A DNA stretch of 8,298 nt, from positions 4,580 through 12,877 of the forward strand of contig CAJUQB010000122.1 in NCBI GenBank assembly GCA_910588285.1, written 5' to 3'. The notes beneath the pieces were generated by a model, which made no database searches, was not told where the DNA came from, and saw only the letters and a list, made by a program, of their open reading frames with translations. Position 1 is the stretch's first letter. The number at the start of each line of letters is the position of its first letter. Position numbers and translations under genes: made by a program. Positions 1-6,276 of the stretch are shown here, one piece after another. This stretch comes from an uncultured Lachnospiraceae bacterium. Lineage in GTDB: Bacteria; Bacillota; Clostridia; Lachnospirales; Lachnospiraceae.

Positions 1-894
1 GTTTCCGGCCGGGGGGTGGGGGTCCATTCCTGCGCCGGTGGAACCTATTTGATTGATGATTTGGCATACGACCATGCTTACAATGACGCTGCACAGATCC
101 ACCACGCTGCCACCCTGGGCATTGTCCTGGCTAAAAATATCGCTGACAAGCTGGGAAAACCAGCCTATTTTGTGAATCCCATGAGTACGGATGAGCTCTG
201 CGACGAGGCACGTATGACGGGAGTAAAGGGGCTGTACCGGCCCTCCCATGCCCATCCCCTGAATATGAAGCAGGTGGCAATCCATCACAGTGAGCTTATG
301 GGGAAGCGGTATGAGGATTGCAATTATGTAATCATGCATATGGGGGGAGGCACCAGCATTGGGGCCCATTGCAAGGGAAAGGCCATCGACCAGACCCGGA
401 TCGGGGACGGCCAGGGGCCCATCTCGCCCAACCGTGCCGGGGATCTGTGTATTGATGATGTGATGACATTGATGAAGAAGGGGATGTCTATTGAGGAGAT
501 TAATATGCTGGCAGCTCGGAAAGGGGGGCTAATCTCCCTCACCGGAACGGATGATGTGCACAAGATCCGCAGTGAGCTGATTCCGGCCGGCGACAAAATG
601 GCCAAGCTGGCCTTAGACGCCATGGAATACACCATGGTAAAATGGGCTGCAATGATGGCAGGGGCTCTGAAGGGAAAGGTAGATGCCATCCTGATGACCG
701 GCGGCCTGGCCAACGACAAGGAGCTGGTGGCACAGCTCACAGAGGATCTCTCCTGGATTGCCCCGGTGTACGTCTACCCGGGAAGCTATGAGACCCAGGC
801 TCTGGCAGCAGGCGCTATCCGGGTTTTAAGCGGAGCGGAGGAAGTAAAACGCTATACAGGCGCACCGGTGTGGGACGGATTTGATTTTGAGTGA
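1..894 (+). CDS. buk: Butyrate kinase, 5'-truncated by window edge
   Basis: Catalyses butyryl-phosphate + ADP to butyrate + ATP (ASKHA-fold acetokinase family), the cytoplasmic last step of the Ptb-Buk butyrate route. The frame is open from base 1, so the gene begins outside the window; 297 codons are visible against about 355 for the family. The GTG at 16 is internal: the residues before it (VSGRG) match the VVGRGG stretch of butyrate kinases and lead into GGTY. Further family marks are the phosphate-binding HMGGGTSIGAH (about residue 112-122 of the visible part), GDGQGPISPNRAGD, the ILMTGGLAND adenosine-site motif near residue 230, and the C-terminal ALAAGAIRVLSG. It ends at TGA 892-894 and is separated from the next gene by a hairpin and a promoter candidate, so it is probably a separate transcription unit. 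Branched-chain acyl kinase activity is possible, as these enzymes overlap in substrate range. Confidence 0.93.
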   Translation, partial: VSGRGVGVHSCAGGTYLIDDLAYDHAYNDAAQIHHAATLGIVLAKNIADKLGKPAYFVNPMSTDELCDEARMTGVKGLYRPSHAHPLNMKQVAIHHSELMGKRYEDCNYVIMHMGGGTSIGAHCKGKAIDQTRIGDGQGPISPNRAGDLCIDDVMTLMKKGMSIEEINMLAARKGGLISLTGTDDVHKIRSELIPAGDKMAKLALDAMEYTMVKWAAMMAGALKGKVDAILMTGGLANDKELVAQLTEDLSWIAPVYVYPGSYETQALAAGAIRVLSGAEEVKRYTGAPVWDGFDFE

Positions 895-911
895 TAGGAG
901 GAGATCGACCA

Positions 912-956
912 AAACGGCCATATGGGATGCAAGAAACGCACCCTATATGGCCGTTT
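912..956 (+). terminator. Long hairpin after butyrate kinase, probable terminator
   Basis: Bases 912-926 (AAACGGCCATATGGG) pair with 941-956, giving 15 base pairs with a single bulged T at 944 and a 14-base loop. It starts 17 bases after the butyrate kinase stop codon. The descending arm ends in TTTCTT, which is a short and imperfect U-tract, so termination may be leaky or bidirectional. The 3' arm is shared with an alternative hairpin at 927-963. Confidence 0.6.
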
Positions 957-963
957 CTTGCGT
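927..963 (+). other. Alternative hairpin competing with the 912-956 stem
   Basis: Bases 929-938 (GCAAGAAACG) are a perfect reverse complement of 952-961; one G-U and one A-U pair extend the stem to 927/963 (12 pairs, 13-base loop). Its left arm is the loop of the 912-956 hairpin, and its right arm takes bases 952-956 away from that stem, so the two structures cannot both form completely. ATTTT follows. The pairing is seen directly; any switch function is inference. Confidence 0.45.
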
Positions 964-1043
964 ATTTTCCCATTTTCGTCACCAGTATACAAATAGTGCC
1001 TCTATTTCCTTACCAAGTAGCGAAAAAGCCCGGTGTGATCTGG

Positions 1044-1052
1044 TGGTAAAAT
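1044..1052 (+). promoter_or_regulatory. Candidate extended -10 promoter for the ferredoxin-hydrogenase operon
   Basis: TGGTAAAAT at 1044-1052 fits an extended -10 element (TGn then TAAAAT, one mismatch to TATAAT). No convincing -35 hexamer lies 16-18 bases upstream, which extended -10 promoters tolerate. A start near 1058-1060 would give a leader of about 25 bases that still contains the AGGAGG ribosome binding site at 1071-1076. It is the best placed candidate in the 189-base gap, but is based on sequence likeness only. Confidence 0.4.
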
Positions 1053-1083
1053 AGCAGTAAGAAAAAGACGAGGAGGTATTTCA

Positions 1084-1377
1084 ATGATTGTAACAAATCA
1101 AGGGCAACAGCAGAGCGTAAAATTCACGGTTGACACAGACCGCTGCTGTGGATGCAGGCGCTGTATCCGCCGCTGTATGGAAAACGTCTGGCAGTGGGAT
1201 GAAGAGCATGGACATGCCTATCCCAAATACCCGGATGAATGTGTGCTGTGTCTTCAATGCGAGATGGACTGCCTGAACAATGTAATCGATATTACGCCGG
1301 TGGAATTTCTTAAGGTGGATCCCCTGGAGTACAGTGCAGGACTGGTAACCATGGATGAGACGGAGGGAGGAAGGTAA
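1084..1377 (+). CDS. Two-cluster 4Fe-4S ferredoxin, AprB-like electron carrier subunit
   Basis: Small cytoplasmic iron-sulfur protein of 97 residues that probably passes electrons to or from the flavoprotein encoded one base downstream. Two CxxCxxCxxxC motifs are visible: C21/C24/C27/C31 and C53/C56/C59/C63, enough for two [4Fe-4S] clusters. An extra Cys (C22) sits inside the first motif. Neither motif has the usual Pro after its last Cys (Met and Leu instead), which departs from ordinary bacterial ferredoxins. The spacing of the clusters and a following FAD subunit recall AprB of adenylylsulfate reductase, but nothing else here points to sulfate metabolism. AGGAGG at 1071-1076 lies 7 bases before the ATG. 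First gene of the operon and shorter than AprB (about 150 residues). No signal peptide. Function as an electron-transfer subunit is secure; the partner is inferred from gene order. Confidence 0.85.
   Translation: MIVTNQGQQQSVKFTVDTDRCCGCRRCIRRCMENVWQWDEEHGHAYPKYPDECVLCLQCEMDCLNNVIDITPVEFLKVDPLEYSAGLVTMDETEGGR
1366..1374 (+). promoter_or_regulatory. Ribosome binding site fixing the flavoprotein start at 1379
   Basis: GGAGGAAGG ends 4 bases before ATG 1379 (its GGAGG core is 8 bases away). An in-frame ATG at 1355 lies upstream of this site, inside the ferredoxin gene, and has no comparable RBS. Starting at 1379 also gives a one-base gap after the ferredoxin stop, typical of translational coupling. 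Confidence 0.7.
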
Positions 1378-1378
1378 G

Positions 1379-3130
1379 ATGGCAAGTATAAAAGAGTATG
1401 GGGAGCTTTATACCGCCGACATTCTGATTGTGGGCGGCGGCATGTCCGGCCTGGTTACCGCGATCCGGGCAAAGGAAAATGACCCCAGCCTGGATATTCT
1501 GGTGGTGGATAAAGGAATCATCGGATGGAACGGACAGGCCACGAAGGCAGGAAACGGCATCCGTGCAACCTCTAAGCATCCGGACGGGGTAATGAATGCA
1601 TTGAAATACCTGGTACATGCCCACACTCCATTTATGAATGACCAGGAATTCCTGAAGCGGTATCTGGAGGTACATAGAGATAACATTGACTACATGAAGC
1701 ATTGCGGGGTGATTACCTCCTGCAATGAGGAGGGCGAGGCGACGCCGCTGCCCTTTATTCCGGACGCACTGGATATGGGCGGTGTATCCATCCATGTCTG
1801 TAAGCAGCTGAGAGGCTTTGCGCTGAAGCTGGGCATCCGGCTTTTGAGCCGTGTCAATATCTTTGAGCTCCTTACCAATGACAAGGGCAAGGTGATCGGA
1901 GGGATCGGCTTTGATATGGATCATGGCGACTGCAAGATCTTCCATGCCAAAGCAACGGCCATGGCCACCCAGGGCTGCCATTTTAAGAAAATCGGCCTGG
2001 AGTTCATGGGCTATGGCACCGGTGTGGGCGCCATGTACCGGGTAGGGGCCGTTATGAGAAATGTGGAGTTCTCCACCCAAGTGGATGTGGTGTTCAAAAA
2101 GACCAATACGCCCATATACGGAGGCTTCAACCTGATCTGCAACCAGCAGGGGGAGAATATTACAGACAAATACATCGGCCATAAGGAGTGGGAGGTAACC
2201 CCTGCCCTAGTGGAGGGGATGGTAGAAGAGATCCGGAAGGGCAATGGACCGCTGTGGTGCGACCTGGAGCACCCGGATGAGGTCCGGGCCATGATCGGCG
2301 GCCAGGGAATGGATGAGACTACCCAGAGAATGTTCCGGGATAAGCTGGCCTGGGAGGAGCATGTATTTGCAAAAACCATACGTACCTCCGGCGAGATCGG
2401 GAATACGCCGGAGACCACCATTAAGACGGTAATCCAGGTAGAGCCCATCAAAGTGGATACGGATATTAAGACGGATGTGGAAGGCCTGTGGGCACCGGGT
2501 AAGATTTCTACCCAGGGAAATGCCTATTTTGGCTGGACAAGAGGCGACGGTCTAGGAAACGCCTCTACCACCGGTATGATGGCAGGGGACAGCATTTCCA
2601 AATATGCGAAGGAGGCGGAATTTGACGAGATCAACCTGGCCCAGGTAGAAGCGCTGAAGGAGAAAATCTATGCCCCGCTGAACCGTAAGGATGGTCGCAA
2701 GCCCAAGGAAATCTTCGATATGATTGAACGGTATATCTTTGATGTGAATAAGTGCATTACCAAGAGTGCGGAAGAGATCCGGAAGGTATATGCAGATATT
2801 GAGGAGATGAAGGGGATTATCCCAGAGCTTTGCGCAGAGGATCCACATACCTTGTCCAAGTGTCTGGAGGCAGCAGATACCGTGCTGTGCCTGGAAATGA
2901 TTTTCCGCGCGGCAGACATGAGGAAGGAATCCAGGGGAATCATGTATCCCCACTACCGTACCGATTATCCGGAAACGGATGACAAGAACTGGCTGAAATG
3001 GATCAATATCCGCCAGGGCAAGGATGGGGAGATGGAGCTGTTTACCGAGGAGATCCCCCTGTGGAGGTACCCGGTAAGGCCGGAAGGGTACGAGATACCT
3101 GAGGGCCATGTAGAAGCGTATTATGTGTAG
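1379..3130 (+). CDS. FAD-dependent oxidoreductase, AprA/fumarate reductase flavoprotein family
   Basis: Soluble flavoprotein of 583 residues from ATG 1379. The N-terminal Rossmann motif is clear (ILIVGGGMSG, residues 15-24, with acidic D44 at the end of the second strand), and the C-terminal FAD-binding part of the fumarate reductase/AprA superfamily is at about 366-403 (GLWAPGK, then GDGLGNASTTG). Residues after about 420 are helical, like the SdhA/AprA C-terminal domain. The conserved His that binds FAD covalently in SdhA/FrdA is not seen near GQATKAGNG (51-59), so FAD is probably non-covalent. No signal peptide or heme-binding motif, unlike periplasmic fumarate or urocanate reductases. It probably forms a complex with the upstream ferredoxin and exchanges electrons with the hydrogenase 20 bases downstream. 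The oxidised or reduced substrate is unknown; AprA-like annotation would be by fold only. Family is secure, reaction is not. Confidence 0.85.
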   Translation: MASIKEYGELYTADILIVGGGMSGLVTAIRAKENDPSLDILVVDKGIIGWNGQATKAGNGIRATSKHPDGVMNALKYLVHAHTPFMNDQEFLKRYLEVHRDNIDYMKHCGVITSCNEEGEATPLPFIPDALDMGGVSIHVCKQLRGFALKLGIRLLSRVNIFELLTNDKGKVIGGIGFDMDHGDCKIFHAKATAMATQGCHFKKIGLEFMGYGTGVGAMYRVGAVMRNVEFSTQVDVVFKKTNTPIYGGFNLICNQQGENITDKYIGHKEWEVTPALVEGMVEEIRKGNGPLWCDLEHPDEVRAMIGGQGMDETTQRMFRDKLAWEEHVFAKTIRTSGEIGNTPETTIKTVIQVEPIKVDTDIKTDVEGLWAPGKISTQGNAYFGWTRGDGLGNASTTGMMAGDSISKYAKEAEFDEINLAQVEALKEKIYAPLNRKDGRKPKEIFDMIERYIFDVNKCITKSAEEIRKVYADIEEMKGIIPELCAEDPHTLSKCLEAADTVLCLEMIFRAADMRKESRGIMYPHYRTDYPETDDKNWLKWINIRQGKDGEMELFTEEIPLWRYPVRPEGYEIPEGHVEAYYV

Positions 3131-3150
3131 GAAAGGAGGAGAGGTGGAAA

Positions 3151-4902
3151 ATGGGAAACGTAACATTTAAGATCAACAAGTATGAATATACCATGAAAAA
3201 AGGGATCACCATTCTGGATGCATCCCTTGAAACCCGAAAGCTTGCCAAGGAATATCTGCAGCATCCGATCCCGACCCTGTACTATTTAAAAGGGGTTATG
3301 GATATTGATGAGAGCGGCGTCTGCATTGCGGAGGTTGACGGCAAGGTGGTAAATGCATCCATGACCCGGGTGAAGGAAGGGATGGAGATTTGGACCAACA
3401 CCCCGGCGGTCATTGAGGCGAGGAAGGCTGCCCTGGCAAGGATTCTGGAAAAGCACAATAAGTCCTGCCTCTACTGCCTGCGGTCGGAAAGCTGCGAGCT
3501 GCAGAGCCTGCTTCATGAGTATGGGTTTACCAATGAGCCGGAGCTTCCAAGGGCAGAGCTGGAGCAGCTGGAGCTCTCTTCCAAGGTGCTGGTGCGGGAT
3601 AATAACAAGTGTATCAAGTGTAAGCGCTGCATCAACGTCTGTGCGAAAATGCAGGCAGTATCAGCCATCACCGCCTGCGGAGAAGGGCTGGATACCCTGG
3701 TAACCCCCTCCTCGCCCAAGGGTCTTGCCGCCAGCAGCTGTGTCAACTGCGGCCAGTGTGTGGCAGTATGTCCCGTGGGGGCATTGACAGAGATTGACCA
3801 TACCGATGTAGTGAAGAAGGCGTTGGAGGATCCGGAAAAATACGTGGTAGTGCAGGTGGCTCCGGCAGTGCGTGCAGCACTGGGAGAGGCTTTTGAATTC
3901 CCCATCGGTGTAGATGTAGAAGGTCGGATTGCCGAGGCACTGCACCGGGCGGGCTTTGATAAAGTATTTGACACAAAATTCGGCGCAGACCTGACCATTA
4001 TGGAGGAGGCCCAGGAGCTGATCCACCGGATCCGGCATGAGGGCGTGCTCCCCATGGTTACCTCCTGCTGTCCGGGCTGGGTCAAGTACGCAGAGCATTT
4101 TTATCCCGATATGCTGGAGAATATCTCCACCTGCAAATCCCCCCATCAGATGCAGGGGGCCATTGTGAAATCCTACATTGCTGCCAATGAGGGCGTGAAG
4201 AAGGAAAATATCGTGATGGTCAGCGTGATGCCCTGCACTGCGAAAAAGTTTGAGATCACCAGAGAGGATGAATGCGGGGCCGGGGTGCCGGATGTAGATA
4301 TCTCTATTACCACCAATGAGCTGGCCAAGCTTCTGAAGGAAAAAGAGATCCAGCTGGAAGCCATGGATCCCAATGCAAAATTCGACGATCCCCTGGGCCA
4401 GGGCAGCGGCGCAGGCGTCATCTTCGGAGCCACCGGCGGCGTGATGGAGGCGGCCTTGCGCACTGCTGTAGAGAAGCTTTCCGGGAAGCCCTTGGAGAAT
4501 CTGGAGTTTACTGCTGTGCGTGGGATGAACGGCATCAAGGAGGCCTCTGTGGAGGTGGATGGTACAACCATCTGTGTGGCGGCAGCTTCCGGCCTGGCCA
4601 ATGCCAATGCATTGCTCACCCGGGTGAAAGCCGGTGAGGCGGACTATCAGTTTATTGAGATTATGGCCTGCCCGGGCGGCTGCGTCAATGGCGGCGGACA
4701 GCCCCATCAGCCGGCAGCAGTCCGTGCACTCAATGATGTGCCGGCCCTCCGTGCAGCGGCATTGTATAAAAATGATGAGAACAGTGGGATCCGCAAATCC
4801 CATGAGAATCCGGCAATTAAGGAGCTTTATACCAAATTTTTGGGAGAGCCCGGCGGGGAGCGGGCCCATGAATTATTGCACACCAGCTATGTAGTCAGAT
4901 GA
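3151..4902 (+). CDS. [FeFe] hydrogenase, group A, full-length with degenerate [2Fe-2S] domain
   Basis: Cytoplasmic enzyme interconverting protons plus reduced carrier with H2; 583 residues, CpI-like layout. H-cluster motifs are complete: TSCCPGW (304-310), MPCTAKKFE (360-368) and ACPGGCVNGGGQP (506-518), with ligands C307, C362, C507 and C511. Counting against Clostridium pasteurianum CpI, the proton path is kept: E286, E289, R293, C306 and S326. Electron relay clusters seen: His-ligated [4Fe-4S] (H102, C106, C109, C115) and two [4Fe-4S] (C154/157/160/164 and C197/200/203/207). The N-terminal ferredoxin-like domain has lost three of four [2Fe-2S] ligands: Y44, S55 and S70 stand where CpI has C34, C46 and C62; only C58 remains. 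RBS AAAGGAGG at 3132-3139. It is a single-subunit type without HydB/HydC neighbours and no maturases HydEFG are in the window. Electron partner is probably the ferredoxin/flavoprotein encoded just upstream (inference). Confidence 0.96.
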   Translation: MGNVTFKINKYEYTMKKGITILDASLETRKLAKEYLQHPIPTLYYLKGVMDIDESGVCIAEVDGKVVNASMTRVKEGMEIWTNTPAVIEARKAALARILEKHNKSCLYCLRSESCELQSLLHEYGFTNEPELPRAELEQLELSSKVLVRDNNKCIKCKRCINVCAKMQAVSAITACGEGLDTLVTPSSPKGLAASSCVNCGQCVAVCPVGALTEIDHTDVVKKALEDPEKYVVVQVAPAVRAALGEAFEFPIGVDVEGRIAEALHRAGFDKVFDTKFGADLTIMEEAQELIHRIRHEGVLPMVTSCCPGWVKYAEHFYPDMLENISTCKSPHQMQGAIVKSYIAANEGVKKENIVMVSVMPCTAKKFEITREDECGAGVPDVDISITTNELAKLLKEKEIQLEAMDPNAKFDDPLGQGSGAGVIFGATGGVMEAALRTAVEKLSGKPLENLEFTAVRGMNGIKEASVEVDGTTICVAAASGLANANALLTRVKAGEADYQFIEIMACPGGCVNGGGQPHQPAAVRALNDVPALRAAALYKNDENSGIRKSHENPAIKELYTKFLGEPGGERAHELLHTSYVVR

Positions 4903-4916
4903 CTTTAGCCTGGGAT

Positions 4917-4941
4917 TGGGAAGGGCGTGATGCCCTTCCTA
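4917..4941 (+). other. Intercistronic stem-loop between hydrogenase and thiolase genes
   Basis: GGAAGGGC (4919-4926) and GCCCTTCC (4932-4939) form a perfect 8-base-pair stem with a GTGAT loop; a G-U and an A-U pair extend it to 4917/4941. No U-run follows (ACAGTGAAAAGGAGG), so it is not a standard terminator. It may mark partial attenuation, RNA processing or mRNA stabilisation that gives the hydrogenase half of the operon a different level from the thiolase half. Confidence 0.5.
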
Positions 4942-4965
4942 CAGTGAAAAGGAGGATCAGATATA

Positions 4966-6264
4966 ATGAGCTTTAATGATAATGTTCCAAAGCTAAGACC
5001 GTATTCACGGAGTGTTTCTATCATCGGAGTGGGAGCCACGCCCTTTGTCCGGGTGCTGGATGACCCTTCTGTGGACGGGATGAATGAGGCGGAGCTGTTT
5101 GCCTATGCGGCCCGGGATGCCATGAAGGATGCGGGCGTGACAGGAAAAGATATCGAATTTTATATTCACGGCCAGGCAGGCCCTGGCTGGACCAGCAATT
5201 TTGCTACCCCCAACATGCATGTAGCCAACTGGATCGGCATGAAGGGAAAGGGCTCCTACCATCACAGCGAGGCCTGTGCCACCGGCTATGTGGCCCTGGA
5301 GACCGCTGTACAGGCAGTGGCGGCCGGCCAGTATGATATGGTATTGAGCGGCTGTATCGAGATGCCATACTCCATCGCGCATCCTACGAGGGTTCTGACC
5401 AAGCGGAGGTTCGGTACGGACGCCATGTTCCATGAGGTACTCTGCTCCACGCTTCCAAGGGATTATACCCTGTTTACCCGGGGCGCCCTGCCCTTCAATT
5501 CGGAATCCTGGCTGGATCATTATGTCAATGAGAATCAGATCAGCCCAGAAGATACCGATGCATTTATGACAAGGCTCTCCATCAATTGTCGGCGGGCAGC
5601 GGCGCTGAATCCTTTAAGTACCATTACCAACGATACTTATGAGGAACTGGCGGCTGCAAATGGGATGGATTCAGAGTATGAGTACCTCCATTCCAAATTT
5701 AACCCGCTGATCGGAAAATATATGCGTGCCTCCCATTTTGAGCAGCGCTGCGACGGCGCGGCGGCAGTGATCGTCTGCCCCACGGAGCTGGCGTACAAAT
5801 ATACCGACCACCCGATAGAGGTTCTGGGGGTGGGCCATTCCTGCCTGGAGAATTCCAATCCAAGGCTGGAGATGCAGGCTACCGCCAATGCCTACCGGCA
5901 GATGAAGGAATTAACCGGGCTTACCGGTGCGGACATGGATCTGTTCCTGACCAATGATTTCTACAACCAGTCGGAGATGCTGGCGGCAGAGATCTGTGAG
6001 TATCTGCCTAAGGGACAGGGCTGGCAGTATGTGAAGGAAGACCGTATCGCCTTTGACGGAGACCGTCCGGTGAACACCAATGGCGGACGCTGCCAGTACG
6101 GCCATGCAGCAGGCGCCTCCGGCCTCCACGACCTGTATGAGGCAGTGCGCCAGATGCGGGGCGAGGCAGGGGCAACCCAGGTGAAGCATGCGGTGAAGCG
6201 CGCCATGCTCCGGGGCTTTGGCGGCGCCCAGAACCTGTTGAATATCATATTGGAGAAGAAATAA
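4966..6264 (+). CDS. Thiolase-like enzyme, SCP2-thiolase/PhlC type
   Basis: Thiolase-fold protein of 432 residues, expected to act on acyl thioesters or beta-dicarbonyl compounds in complex with the DUF35 protein encoded 12 bases downstream. Visible marks: IIGVGATPF near the N-terminus, nucleophile loop SEACATGYVALETA with C104, and NTNGGRCQYGHAAGASG with H380 in GHA rather than the usual GHP. The C-terminal loop reads RGFGGAQN, so the acid/base Cys of classical CxG thiolases is absent. The HDCF motif that supplies this Cys in SCP2-type thiolases is replaced by NDFY (330-333). A nucleophile is therefore present but the usual second catalytic Cys is not. RBS AAAAGGAGG at 4947-4955, 10 bases from ATG. 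Related DUF35-paired families include PhlC (C-acyltransferase), BbsB (thiolase) and Ltp2 (retro-aldolase), so thiolysis, C-acyl transfer or C-C cleavage are all possible. Family certain, reaction open. Confidence 0.88.
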   Translation: MSFNDNVPKLRPYSRSVSIIGVGATPFVRVLDDPSVDGMNEAELFAYAARDAMKDAGVTGKDIEFYIHGQAGPGWTSNFATPNMHVANWIGMKGKGSYHHSEACATGYVALETAVQAVAAGQYDMVLSGCIEMPYSIAHPTRVLTKRRFGTDAMFHEVLCSTLPRDYTLFTRGALPFNSESWLDHYVNENQISPEDTDAFMTRLSINCRRAAALNPLSTITNDTYEELAAANGMDSEYEYLHSKFNPLIGKYMRASHFEQRCDGAAAVIVCPTELAYKYTDHPIEVLGVGHSCLENSNPRLEMQATANAYRQMKELTGLTGADMDLFLTNDFYNQSEMLAAEICEYLPKGQGWQYVKEDRIAFDGDRPVNTNGGRCQYGHAAGASGLHDLYEAVRQMRGEAGATQVKHAVKRAMLRGFGGAQNLLNIILEKK

Positions 6265-6276
6265 GGAGCAAAGGAG
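6263..6276 (+). promoter_or_regulatory. Tandem ribosome binding sites serving two possible starts of the DUF35-ACP gene
   Basis: AAGGAG occurs twice, at 6263-6268 and 6271-6276. The first is 8 bases from ATG 6277; the second abuts that ATG but is 9 bases from the in-frame ATG 6286. The start is therefore ambiguous by three codons (MVVMTKYD or MTKYD); the longer form is kept here. Confidence 0.5.

Noticed and set aside
986..991. TATACA as a -10 box for the operon.
   Set aside because: No -35-like hexamer at 16-18 bases upstream, no TGn extension, and it would give a leader of about 90 bases without clear structure; the TGGTAAAAT at 1044-1052 is better.
1355..1378. Upstream in-frame ATG as start of the flavoprotein (eight extra residues, MRRREEGK).
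   Set aside because: It has no ribosome binding site of its own and overlaps the ferredoxin end; ATG 1379 has GGAGGAAGG correctly spaced and the extra residues add nothing to the fold.
1310..2182. Open frame of 290 codons on the minus strand opposite the ferredoxin and flavoprotein genes.
   Set aside because: Overlaps two well-supported genes in antisense and shows no domain or coding signature of its own.
1084..3130. Identification of the ferredoxin/flavoprotein pair as adenylylsulfate reductase.
   Set aside because: Similarity is at the level of fold and gene order; the ferredoxin is shorter than AprB and there are no sulfate-reduction genes around it.
3661..4869. Open frame of 402 codons on the minus strand opposite the hydrogenase gene.
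   Set aside because: It lies fully antisense to a hydrogenase with all catalytic motifs; its translation is rich in His, Cys and Gly with no recognisable domain and it has no good RBS. It is a by-product of codon bias.
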